DNA of 53,858 nt from Thermohalobaculum sp039030715. Lineage in GTDB: Bacteria > Pseudomonadota > Alphaproteobacteria > Rhodobacterales > Rhodobacteraceae. The stretch is from assembly GCA_039030715.1 (NCBI GenBank), contig JBCCDU010000021.1, forward strand, positions 1 to 53,858, written 5' to 3'. This document shows, piece after piece, positions 1 to 7,522 of the stretch; position 1 is the stretch's first letter, and each line of letters starts with the position of its first letter. The translations under genes and the position numbers were made by a program. Under the pieces are notes generated by a model that saw only the letters and a list, made by a program, of their open reading frames with translations, did not search any database and was not told the origin of the DNA.

Positions 1-2
1 CG

Positions 3-989
3 GCAAGCTCTGATAAGTTGCTGCATATCAGAACCAACTGGCGCGAACAGGAACTGGTGCTTGAACCCGATTATGCAGAGGATCGCGCGCAAGCTGCCGG
101 GATTAGCCGCGACGATGTAGCGATTTCTTTGCGGCTTGGCTCGGAGGGTATTCGTGGCGGGACTTACCGCGAGGGTGATCGCCAAATTCCGATCATGCTG
201 CGCGTTGCAGAAGATGCCAACATTGCCCTGATCGATCAGGTCGTATTCTCCGAATCTTCGGGGGCTTTTGTTCCTCTTGAGCAAGTGATCAACGGGTTAG
301 ATGTTGCGTCATCAAACACTCTGTATCATCGGCGCGACCGCTTACCGACGATGACCGTTCAGGCCGACATCCCCCCTGAGTTTACCGCAGCCACAGTGCA
401 TGCGGAAATTCGCGAAGCAATCGAAGCGATGGATTTACCGATTGGCTATAAGCTGGAATGGGGGGGCGAGTTTGAAAACTCAGCCAACGCAAATGAAAGC
501 CTTGCACAACAACTGCCGCTTAGTCTGCTTGTGATGGTGCTGATTTCCATCGTTCTGTTCAACGCTTTGCGCCAGCCGCTGATCATCTGGCTGCTGGTGC
601 CGATGTCGGTGAACGGCGTTGTCATCGGCCTGCTTGGCACCGGGCTGCCCTTCACCTTTACTGCACTTCTTGGCTTGCTCAGCCTGTCCGGCATGCTGAT
701 CAAGAACGGCATCGTTCTGGTCGAAGAGATTGATTTGGTGAAAAAGGACGTAACGCCACTAGACGACGCAATTGTCGAGGCATGTGTGTCTCGCTTGCGG
801 CCGGTGGTGCTGGCGGCGGGCACGACGATTCTTGGTATGATCCCGCTTTTGTCAGACGCGTTTTTTGTTTCTATGGCCGTTACAATCATGGGGGGGCTCG
901 CGTTTGCGTCTATACTTACGCTGATCGCCGCCCCTGTATTTTACCGGCTATTCTTCGGCCGTGAAAGCCGACTTCCGGCCCAGACATAG
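3..989 (+). CDS. RND-family efflux pump permease, 3' part only
   Basis: C-terminal 328 residues of a large inner-membrane RND transporter (AcrB/MdtB type), which uses proton import to pump hydrophobic compounds out through a tripartite complex. The frame is open to the left edge, so the start lies outside the window. A periplasmic porter portion is followed by the membrane block, with typical RND stretches such as LLSLSGMLIKNGIVLVEEI and SRLRPVVLAAGTTILGMIPLL and a final helix ending in FYRLFF. The gene is visibly less G+C-rich, with more A/T at third codon positions, than the genes to its right. It may be transferred, or joined to the rest at the inverted repeat near 1225-1411. Substrate cannot be told. 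Confidence 0.9.
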   Translation, partial: ASSDKLLHIRTNWREQELVLEPDYAEDRAQAAGISRDDVAISLRLGSEGIRGGTYREGDRQIPIMLRVAEDANIALIDQVVFSESSGAFVPLEQVINGLDVASSNTLYHRRDRLPTMTVQADIPPEFTAATVHAEIREAIEAMDLPIGYKLEWGGEFENSANANESLAQQLPLSLLVMVLISIVLFNALRQPLIIWLLVPMSVNGVVIGLLGTGLPFTFTALLGLLSLSGMLIKNGIVLVEEIDLVKKDVTPLDDAIVEACVSRLRPVVLAAGTTILGMIPLLSDAFFVSMAVTIMGGLAFASILTLIAAPVFYRLFFGRESRLPAQT

Positions 990-1038
990 ATCGCGTTTGC
1001 TCCCGCCGAATAGGAACGCGTCTTGCTCCTGCCACAAC

Positions 1039-1054
1039 GGGCAATGCATTGCCC
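1039..1054. repeat. 16-bp perfect palindrome
   Basis: GGGCAATGCATTGCCC reads the same on both strands. It lies 50 bp after the stop of the RND gene in a stretch with no convincing gene. It could be an operator or part of a terminator hairpin, but no T tract follows. No function is assigned. Confidence 0.5.
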
Positions 1055-1077
1055 AAAGTCAGACATTCGGGAACAGC

Positions 1078-1260
1078 TCACACAGCGCGCAAAACCCGTG
1101 GCTGCGCCTGCGCCTGTTGTTCCATCTCCAGCACAATAATCGCCGGATGTGTGATCTTGGCCCGCGCCAAACAGGCGCTCAACCCGCTGGCCACGCATGT
1201 TTCTATACGCTGATCGGCGTGCTGCACCGCCATGATGGCCACCAGGTTTCTGATCTGCAT
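1078..1260 (-). CDS. Possible 60-aa ORF sharing its first codons with the M48 protease gene
   Basis: A 60-codon frame on the minus strand whose ribosome-binding site, ATG and first twelve codons (MQIRNLVAIMAV) are an inverted copy of those of the M48 protease gene at 1376. After the copied part the protein diverges to VQHADQRIETCVASG and onward, with no lipobox cysteine and no recognised family. It may be a chimeric ORF created by an inverted duplication, the end of an older gene, or an assembly product. The only support for translation is the copied start region. Confidence 0.25.
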   Translation of the reverse strand: MQIRNLVAIMAVQHADQRIETCVASGLSACLARAKITHPAIIVLEMEQQAQAQPRVLRAV

Positions 1261-1411
1261 GATGTTTTCCTTCCCGATCTTCGCTCGCTCGGGGTGATGA
1301 TCCGGCGGCGCTGCTGCGTCGCACAACCCGCCGGATCCCTCCGCCCCCCGCAAGGATTTCGGGAAGGAAAACATCATGCAGATCAGAAACCTGGTGGCCA
1401 TCATGGCGGTG
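1225..1411. repeat. Long inverted repeat, 53-bp perfect arms with 81-bp spacer
   Basis: Arms at 1225-1277 and 1359-1411 are exact reverse complements. The right arm covers the Shine-Dalgarno region (GGAAGG), the ATG and the first twelve codons of the M48 protease gene. The left arm repeats this in the opposite direction. The 81-bp spacer holds a second, smaller inverted repeat (GATCCGGCGG / CCGCCGGATC). Sequence outside the arms is unrelated on the two sides. A copied coding start is not a known regulatory design, so a fold-back duplication or an assembly chimera are the leading explanations. Confidence 0.9.
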
Positions 1412-2896
1412 TCGGCCATGGCGTTGGCGGGATGCCAGACGACCGGATCCAGCGGTGGCTCCTCTGGCCCGGTGAGCGCATCGGTGCCCAAGACGGTCTC
1501 GCAGCGAAGCGCATCCGAGCAGAGGCTGGGTGACGAGAACCATCCCAAGATCGTCGCGCGCTATGGCGGGGTCTATAAAAACGCGCGGCTGACCAACTAT
1601 GTCGACGATCTGGGCCGGCGAATCGCGCGGGTTTCCGAGCAGCCGAACGCGAAATGGACGTTCACCGTGCTGGATACGCCCACGGTCAATGCCTTCGCGC
1701 TACCTGGCGGCTACGTCTATGTCACGCGCGGTCTGGTCGCGCTGGCCGAGGACGAGGCAGAGCTGGCGGGCGTGATTGGCCACGAGATCGGTCACGTCAC
1801 TGCTGGGCATTCGGCTCTGCGTCAGGAACGTGGGACGGTTGCGGGTGTCGGTCTGCTGCTGGGCGCGATCGGGCTCTCGGTTCTGGGTGTCGATGGCGGT
1901 GCGGCGCAGGGATTGCTGCAGCTGGGCCAGGCCGCTGCGGGCGGTGTCCTGGCGAACTATTCGCGCTCGGACGAGTTGGACGCAGACAATCTGGGCATCC
2001 GCTATCTGGCGCGGGCGGGCTATGACCCCTATGCGCAGGCGGATTTTCTGGACAGTCTGGGGGCGGCTTCCAAGCTGGATGCGAAGATCGCGGGGCGGGG
2101 ATATAACGCCAATTCGGTGGATTTCTTCGCCTCGCACCCGGCCAATGCGCCGCGGACCCGGCGGGCGATCCAGATCGCCCAACAGAACGGGTTGGCTGTG
2201 CAGGTAGGGGCCAACCGCAATGAGAAGCGGTTCCTGCAGATGGTGGACGGCATCGCCTATGGCGATAGCGAGGAGCAGGGCTTTGTCCGCGGGCGGACAT
2301 TCAGCCACCCCAAGCTGCGTTTCACCTTTCAGGCGCCGCAGGGTTTTGCGATCACCAACTCGGCGAATGCGGTCACGGCGAACGGACCCCAGAATGCGCG
2401 GTTCATCCTGGATGGCGGCAAGGACGATGGCGGCAGCCTGACAAACTATATCCAGCGAACCTGGGTACCGGGGATCGCCAAGGAGACCCGCGTCGGTCGG
2501 CTGGGCGGTTTGCAGCGGACCCGGATCAACGGGCTGGAGGCCGCGCGCGCCGTGATGCCGGTCGAGGTGCAGGGGCGGACTTTCGATGCTTTGCTGGTGG
2601 CCGTGCGGCTGAATGGCACGATCTACCGCATGACAGGTCTCGCGCCGCGCGGCTCGCGCCTGCTTCCCAGTATGGAAGAAGCATCGAGGACCTTCCGCCG
2701 GCTGTCGGCAGCCGACGCGGGGCGCCTGAAGGGCAAGAGGATCGATGTGGTCACTGTGCAGCGCGGGCAGACCGTGGCGAGCCTGGCGCGGCGCATGAAT
2801 GTCGATCAGTTCCCCGAGGAGCGGTTCCGGGTGCTGAACGGGCTCGCGCCGAACGACACCCTGAAGACCGGGCAGCGAGTGAAGATCATCCGCTGA
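1376..2896 (+). CDS. M48-family zinc metalloprotease lipoprotein with C-terminal LysM-like segment
   Basis: 506-aa periplasmic protease related to BepA/LoiP/YcaL, a group that handles outer-membrane protein quality control. The N-terminus is a lipoprotein signal with lipobox LAGC (Cys20). The catalytic HEIGH motif is at residues 136-140, followed by VTAGHSA and, later, an acidic SRSDELDAD segment that should give the third zinc ligand. The last ~55 residues (VTVQRGQTVASLARRMN through KTGQRVKII) look like a LysM peptidoglycan-binding motif. The start is supported by GGAAGG about 8 nt upstream, but this whole start region is duplicated in inverted form 100 bp upstream. It is followed by a GC-rich long-range inverted repeat (2896-2907 / 2959-2970) rather than a classic terminator. 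Confidence 0.92.
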   Translation: MQIRNLVAIMAVSAMALAGCQTTGSSGGSSGPVSASVPKTVSQRSASEQRLGDENHPKIVARYGGVYKNARLTNYVDDLGRRIARVSEQPNAKWTFTVLDTPTVNAFALPGGYVYVTRGLVALAEDEAELAGVIGHEIGHVTAGHSALRQERGTVAGVGLLLGAIGLSVLGVDGGAAQGLLQLGQAAAGGVLANYSRSDELDADNLGIRYLARAGYDPYAQADFLDSLGAASKLDAKIAGRGYNANSVDFFASHPANAPRTRRAIQIAQQNGLAVQVGANRNEKRFLQMVDGIAYGDSEEQGFVRGRTFSHPKLRFTFQAPQGFAITNSANAVTANGPQNARFILDGGKDDGGSLTNYIQRTWVPGIAKETRVGRLGGLQRTRINGLEAARAVMPVEVQGRTFDALLVAVRLNGTIYRMTGLAPRGSRLLPSMEEASRTFRRLSAADAGRLKGKRIDVVTVQRGQTVASLARRMNVDQFPEERFRVLNGLAPNDTLKTGQRVKIIR

Positions 2897-2970
2897 GGCC
2901 CGCGCGCTCCCATGCGCCGCCGGTGCCTGATGAGAACGTCTTTTCTACCCACCCACCCGCGCGCGGGCCT
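2896..2970. terminator. GC-rich inverted repeat after the M48 gene
   Basis: AGGCCCGCGCGC (2896-2907) pairs with GCGCGCGGGCCT (2959-2970) across about 50 nt. There is no T run after it, so it is at best a weak transcript-end structure. The right arm overlaps the C-rich 17-mer CCCACCCACCCGCGCGC, which also occurs at 43172-43188. Confidence 0.3.
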
Positions 2971-3076
2971 CGCGGCCGTCGCGGCTATGGGCTGGTGCGG
3001 TCGGTCTTGCGTCGTTGGTACTGCCCCAAGCATCCCGCGGCTTTAGTGTCAGGCCATCCAATCGGGGGATGATGTC

Positions 3077-3370
3077 ATGGCCCAGGCCTCAGCTTTGCAG
3101 CATGTCGATAATGAGCGGGTTAGGGTGACCGAGTGGCGTTTTGGCATCGGAGACAATACCGGGTGGCATCGACATGAGTTCGACTATGTCATCACCCCGG
3201 TCACGGGCGCTAGCGTGGAACTGATCGATGCGGAGGGGGCGCGCAGTCAGGCGGAAATGGTGCCCGGCCAATCCTATTTCCGCGCGGCCGGTGTCGAGCA
3301 CGACGTGATCAATCTGGGTCCGGGGCCGCTGGTCTTCGTCGAGACCGAGTTGAAGGAACCGCCCAAATAA
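3077..3370 (+). CDS. Small single-domain cupin protein
   Basis: 97-aa protein forming one cupin barrel. Motif 1 is visible as GWHRHEFDYVITPVTG, with histidines that can bind a metal, and motif 2 as SYFRAAGVEHDVINLG. Proteins of this size are usually metal-dependent isomerases or sensors, but the substrate cannot be read from sequence. GGGGGATG lies just upstream of the ATG. It stands alone between the protease and the convergent rpoH gene. Confidence 0.8.
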   Translation: MAQASALQHVDNERVRVTEWRFGIGDNTGWHRHEFDYVITPVTGASVELIDAEGARSQAEMVPGQSYFRAAGVEHDVINLGPGPLVFVETELKEPPK

Positions 3371-3371
3371 A

Positions 3372-3395
3372 AACCTCGCCAGTTCAGGCGAGGTT
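3372..3395 (-). terminator. Intrinsic terminator of rpoH
   Basis: AACCTCGCC and GGCGAGGTT form a 9-bp stem with a 6-nt loop. Read on the minus strand, the stem is followed by TTTTAT, giving a standard terminator just past the rpoH stop. On the plus strand it may also slow transcripts leaving the cupin gene. Confidence 0.8.
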
Positions 3396-3423
3396 CGGTT
3401 CGCGTATCACAGTGCGTCTTTTA

Positions 3424-4323
3424 TCAGAGCGCCTGGGTCAGTTCGTTCGCCGCGTTGCCGTGATTTGCCTCGAGCCGAATACGCATCTTGCGAAGGGCCT
3501 GTGCCTCCAATTGGCGGATCCGTTCTTTGGACAGACCGAATTTTGTGCCCAGGCTTTCCAGCGTGGCGGGCGTATCGGCCATCTTCCGCGCGTGGATGAT
3601 GACCCGTTCGCGATCTGTCAGGGCCTCGAATGCGTCGCTCAGCCAAGTCTTTGCGGTGGTGAGGTCACTGTTGCGGCTGACGGTTTCCTCAGCCTGAGGC
3701 GCATCATCCTCGAGCGTTTCGACCCATTCACGGCCTTCTTCGCCCGCCTGCTGGGCGTTGAGCGAGAAATCCGACCCGGCGAGGCGACCCTCCATCATTT
3801 CGACATCGCGCAGAGGCACACCAAGTTCCTCGGCGATTTCTCGGCGCATTTCGCTGTCATTCGGCTCGATCCCGTCGCTCGCCATTTCCGCCTCGATCTT
3901 CGCGCGCACGCGGCGCATATTGAAGAACAGCGACTTCTGGCTGGAGGTGGATCCGGTGCGCACCAGCGACCAGTTGCGCATCACGTAGTCCTGAATCGAC
4001 GCCTTGATCCACCAGACCGCGTAGGTGGAGAAGCGCACGCCCCGATCGGGGTCAAATTTCGAAGCGGCTTTCATCAGGCCAACGCCCGCTTCCTGGATGA
4101 GATCGTTCATCGGCGTGCCGTAGCGGCGATACTTCGCTGCCATCGAGATCGCCAGGCGCAGGTAGGCTGTGGTAAGCCGGTGTAGCGCCTGTTCATCACC
4201 CTGATCACGCCAGCGCCGGGCGAGATCGGTTTCCGTCTCTGCATCCAGCAGTTCGGCCTGCATGGCCTTGCGCGAGACATCGCTCGACTGGCGGGGGCTT
4301 GATGGGCGGGTGGTCGTGGCCAT
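3424..4323 (-). CDS. rpoH: RNA polymerase heat-shock sigma factor RpoH (sigma-32 type)
   Basis: 299-aa group 3 sigma factor. Region 2 is clear (DLIQEAGVGLMKAASKFDP, FSTYAVWWIKASIQDYV). The RpoH-box stretch QKSLFFNMRRVRAKIE follows, and region 4.2 is at the C-terminus (LGTKFGLSKERIRQLEAQALRKMRI). Rhodobacterales usually carry two RpoH paralogues; the SLFFNMRRVRAK form of the box suggests the RpoHII group, which serves oxidative and singlet-oxygen stress, but this is an inference. The ATG at 4323 is chosen because AGGAG lies 7 nt upstream and the length fits the family. A longer frame to 4416 lacks such a site. Confidence 0.93.
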   Translation of the reverse strand: MATTTRPSSPRQSSDVSRKAMQAELLDAETETDLARRWRDQGDEQALHRLTTAYLRLAISMAAKYRRYGTPMNDLIQEAGVGLMKAASKFDPDRGVRFSTYAVWWIKASIQDYVMRNWSLVRTGSTSSQKSLFFNMRRVRAKIEAEMASDGIEPNDSEMRREIAEELGVPLRDVEMMEGRLAGSDFSLNAQQAGEEGREWVETLEDDAPQAEETVSRNSDLTTAKTWLSDAFEALTDRERVIIHARKMADTPATLESLGTKFGLSKERIRQLEAQALRKMRIRLEANHGNAANELTQAL

Positions 4324-4469
4324 TGCGCTCTCCTGATCTCCGGTCGGACTTTGTTGTTTTGACGAGGTACGTGCGCATTGCCGGGCTGGATCACCGTGGA
4401 TCGCCGCATTCGTCAAAATGTCACAAGGGTTTTGTCCTGTGGAAGCCGCTTCCGAAAATGAAGAGTTAC

Positions 4470-5219
4470 TCAGGCAGGGTGCGGATAGGTCACGGAGGTC
4501 AGATAAAGCCCGTCCGGCGGGGCGACCGGACCGCAGGTGGCACGGTCGCGGGCGGCCAACGCCTCGGCGACCCGTGCGGCTGGCCAGCGACCCAGTCCAA
4601 CTTGGGTCAGAGTGCCAACGAAACTGCGCACCTGGTTGTGTAGGAAGCTGCGCGCGCCGAGGCGGCAGCGGATCTCGCCCGCCTCAGCGACGACATCGAA
4701 GCTGTCGAGGGTTTTGACCGGGCTTTTTGCCTGGCAATGGGCAGACCGGAAGGTCGTGAAATCGTGCCGTCCGATCAGCAGGGCCGCGGCCTGCTGCATC
4801 GCGTTGAGATCGAGTGGCTCGGGAACCCGCCAAAGCAGGCCTTTCTCGACCGTCAATGGCGCGCGACGCGGCAGGATGCGGTAGAGATAGGTGCGGTGGA
4901 TCGCATCGAACCGGGCGTGGAAATCGGGCGCGACCTGCGAGACCGACAAGATCGAGATTGGATGCGGCTTGAGGTGGAAATTCAGGGCTTCGCTCAGCCG
5001 GAAGGGCGTCCAATCGCGCGTCAGATCGCAATGTGCCACCTGGCCGATGGCATGGACGCCCGCATCTGTGCGACCCGCGCCCTGAATGCCGGATGCGTCG
5101 GCTTCCAGCTTGCGCAGGGCGTCCTCGACCACGCCCTGCACGGAGAGGCCGGTCTGCTGCCTCTGCCAGCCCACGAAGGGGCCGCCGTGATACTCCAAGG
5201 TGAGCTTGTAGCGTGGCAT
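4470..5219 (-). CDS. truA: tRNA pseudouridine(38-40) synthase
   Basis: 249-aa TruA, which converts uridines 38-40 of the tRNA anticodon stem to pseudouridine. The family motif GRTDAGVHA with the catalytic Asp is present, as are the start MPRYKLTLEYHGG and the later segments HNQVRSFVG and PPDGLYLTSVTYP. The ATG at 5219 gives the usual family N-terminus. A TTG at 5237 would add six residues. It follows the cupin gene by 51 nt in the same direction, so it may be read at the end of the long minus-strand operon. Confidence 0.95.
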   Translation of the reverse strand: MPRYKLTLEYHGGPFVGWQRQQTGLSVQGVVEDALRKLEADASGIQGAGRTDAGVHAIGQVAHCDLTRDWTPFRLSEALNFHLKPHPISILSVSQVAPDFHARFDAIHRTYLYRILPRRAPLTVEKGLLWRVPEPLDLNAMQQAAALLIGRHDFTTFRSAHCQAKSPVKTLDSFDVVAEAGEIRCRLGARSFLHNQVRSFVGTLTQVGLGRWPAARVAEALAARDRATCGPVAPPDGLYLTSVTYPHPA

Positions 5220-5270
5220 GGCCCCTAATGAGGACAAAGCTGCCAGGATGGCAAGTCGCTTTACCCCGAC

Positions 5271-5645
5271 TCAGTCTGCGACGAGCGGGTGGTTGCGGAT
5301 AACGAAATGCTTGGTCGTGGTCTCGATCACATCCCAATAGCCCCGGAAGCCGTTTGGGATCATGAAGCTATCGCCCGCGCGAAAGGTCTGGACGCTGCCA
5401 TCCTCGCCGATCAGGCGCACATGGCCGGCCAGAATCACGCAGAATTCGTCGCGGTCGGTGAATGCGTGCCATTTGCCGGGCGTGCTGGTCCAGGTGCCAG
5501 CGATCAGGCCGCCATCCGGGCTTTCGAACCGCATCGAGGTTTCGTGATGCGGGTCTCCCTCGACCACGCGATCCGGCAGATCGGCCAGCCGACGTCCGGC
5601 GGTGGAGATCGGTGCGTCAGAGAAGTTGATGACGGAGGCGGTCAT
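5271..5645 (-). CDS. Cupin protein (DUF861-like) downstream of xsc
   Basis: 124-aa single cupin of the Cupin_3/DUF861 type. The core GTWTSTPGKWHAFTDRDEFCVILAG is followed by the second motif GDSFMIPNGFRGYWDV, and the protein ends KHFVIRNHPLVAD. AAGGA lies 8 nt before the ATG. It sits 61 nt after xsc and shares its direction, so it is probably co-transcribed with the sulfonate genes. Its role is unknown; metal-dependent handling of a small carboxylate or amine intermediate is possible. Confidence 0.75.
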   Translation of the reverse strand: MTASVINFSDAPISTAGRRLADLPDRVVEGDPHHETSMRFESPDGGLIAGTWTSTPGKWHAFTDRDEFCVILAGHVRLIGEDGSVQTFRAGDSFMIPNGFRGYWDVIETTTKHFVIRNHPLVAD

Positions 5646-5706
5646 TTTGCAATTCCTTGCATATGGTGGCGGGCGCGGGCGCCCGTCACCGGAGTTTTCA
5701 GGCCAG

Positions 5707-7485
5707 TCAGGCGCCGGTTTGCGGGCGCATATCCGACTTGTCGATCCCGGCCACCGACACCGGTTTCTTCATTGCATCGCGGCGGAAGGGCTCGCCCAAC
5801 TCCTGGTTCAAAACGACCTCGATGAAGGTGGTGACGTTGTCCTCCATCTGCTCTTTCACAGCGGTCGACAATGCGTCGGTCAGGGTGTCCATCGAGCGGA
5901 CCTGGACACCTTTCAGGCCGCACCCATCCGCGATCTTGGCGTATTCGACACCCAGGTTCAGCTCCGTCCCCACAAAGTTATCTTCGAACCAGAGCGTGGT
6001 GTTGCGCTTTTCCGCGCCCCACTGGTAGTTGCGGAAGATAATCATCGTGATCGCGGGCCAGTCGCCCCGGCCGCAGGCGGTCATCTCGTTCATCGAGATG
6101 CCAAACGCCCCGTCACCTGCAAAGCCGATCACTGGCTGGTCGGGACGGCCGATCTTGGCCCCCAGGATTGCGGGCAGGCCATAGCCACAGGGGCCGAAGA
6201 GACCCGGCGCCAGATATTTCCGGCCTTCCTCGAAACTGGGATAGGCATTTCCGATCGCGCAGTTGTTGCCGATATCCGAGCTGATGATCGCATTCTTGGG
6301 CATGGCCGCCTGGATCGCACGCCATGCCATGCGTGGGCTCATCCGATCGGGCTCGCGGTTGCGGGCGCGCTCGTTCCAGGTGGTGCCCGGATCGTCATCC
6401 TCGTGATCCATCGAGCTGAGCTGCTGGGCCCAGCGCGACTTTGTCTCGGCGATCAGGTCCTTGCGCGCCTGACGGCCTTCGTCGCCCGCAGTGGGGTCGA
6501 GTTGCTCGAGGATCTGCTCGGCGACTTTCTTGGCATCGCCCTGGATCCCAACTGTGACCTTCTTGGTCAGGCCGATCCGGTCCGAGTTGATATCGACCTG
6601 GATGATCTTCGCATCCTTGGGCCAATAATCGATGCCATAGCCGGGCAGGGTCGAGAACGGGTTCAGGCGTGTACCCAGCGCCAGCACCACATCGGCCTTG
6701 GCGATCAGTTCCATCCCGGCTTTCGAGCCGTTGTAGCCGAGCGGCCCGCAATGCAGCGGATGCGAGCCGGGGAAGGCGTCATTGTGCTGGTAGCCGCAGC
6801 AAACCGGCGCGTCCAGACGCTCGGCCAGGGCCTGGCTGGCGGGGATCGCATTGCCGATCACGACGCCGGCGCCGTTCAGGATCACCGGGAACTTGGCTGC
6901 CGAGAGCATCTTGGCCGCTTCTGAGATCGCAGCCGCACCGCCGCGGGGCAGCTCTAGGCGCACGATCTGGGGAAGTTCGATGTCGATGACCTGGGTCCAG
7001 TAATCGCGCGGTACGTTGATCTGGGCGGGCGCGCAGCCGCGCCAGGCTTTCTCGATCACGCGGTTGAGGACCTCGGCCATCCGGCTGGGATCGCGCACTT
7101 CCTCCTGATAGCAGACCATGTCCTCGAACAGTTTCATCTGCTCGATTTCCTGGAAACCGCCTTGGCCGATGGTCTTGTTCGCCGCCTGCGGGGTCACCAG
7201 CAGCATCGGAGTATGGTTCCAATACGCGGTCTTGATCGGCGTCACGAAGTTGGTGATGCCGGGGCCGTTCTGGGCCACCGCCATGCACATCTTGCCCGAG
7301 GCACGGGTGAACCCATCCGCGATCATCCCGCCCGAGGTTTCGTGCGCGCAATCCCAGAACTTGATCCCCGCCGCTGGGAACAGGTCCGAGATCGGCATCA
7401 TCGCCGATCCGATAATCCCGAATGCATGTTCGATCCCATGCATTTGGAGCACTTTCACAAAGGCTTCCTCGGTCGTCATCTTCAT
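5707..7485 (-). CDS. xsc: Sulfoacetaldehyde acetyltransferase
   Basis: 592-aa thiamine-diphosphate enzyme of the acetolactate-synthase superfamily. Xsc converts sulfoacetaldehyde plus phosphate to acetyl phosphate and sulfite. The ThDP-activating Glu is in CAHETSGGMIADG (Glu49), and the ThDP/Mg motif is FAGDGAFGISMNEM through RNYQWG. Extended segments such as GQGGFQEIEQMKLFEDMVCYQEEVR resemble Xsc rather than IlvB. AGGAG lies 8 nt before the ATG at 7485; a GTG nine bases upstream is less well placed. It follows tauY by 37 nt. Its sulfite product needs export or oxidation. No pta gene is adjacent, so acetyl phosphate conversion must be encoded elsewhere. Confidence 0.95.
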   Translation of the reverse strand: MKMTTEEAFVKVLQMHGIEHAFGIIGSAMMPISDLFPAAGIKFWDCAHETSGGMIADGFTRASGKMCMAVAQNGPGITNFVTPIKTAYWNHTPMLLVTPQAANKTIGQGGFQEIEQMKLFEDMVCYQEEVRDPSRMAEVLNRVIEKAWRGCAPAQINVPRDYWTQVIDIELPQIVRLELPRGGAAAISEAAKMLSAAKFPVILNGAGVVIGNAIPASQALAERLDAPVCCGYQHNDAFPGSHPLHCGPLGYNGSKAGMELIAKADVVLALGTRLNPFSTLPGYGIDYWPKDAKIIQVDINSDRIGLTKKVTVGIQGDAKKVAEQILEQLDPTAGDEGRQARKDLIAETKSRWAQQLSSMDHEDDDPGTTWNERARNREPDRMSPRMAWRAIQAAMPKNAIISSDIGNNCAIGNAYPSFEEGRKYLAPGLFGPCGYGLPAILGAKIGRPDQPVIGFAGDGAFGISMNEMTACGRGDWPAITMIIFRNYQWGAEKRNTTLWFEDNFVGTELNLGVEYAKIADGCGLKGVQVRSMDTLTDALSTAVKEQMEDNVTTFIEVVLNQELGEPFRRDAMKKPVSVAGIDKSDMRPQTGA

Positions 7486-7522
7486 TGTCGTCACTCCTGG
7501 TTCGAGATTCCGGTGCTATCGG

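Noticed and set aside
961..1533. 190-codon plus-strand frame between the RND and protease genes
   Set aside because: It reads through both arms of the inverted repeat and overlaps the well-supported protease start; the protein text is symmetric because of the repeat, not because of a gene.
3412..4185. 257-codon plus frame
   Set aside because: Antisense to rpoH, whose motifs are clear.
5602..6924. 440-codon plus frame
   Set aside because: Antisense to xsc; an open frame expected opposite a high-G+C gene.
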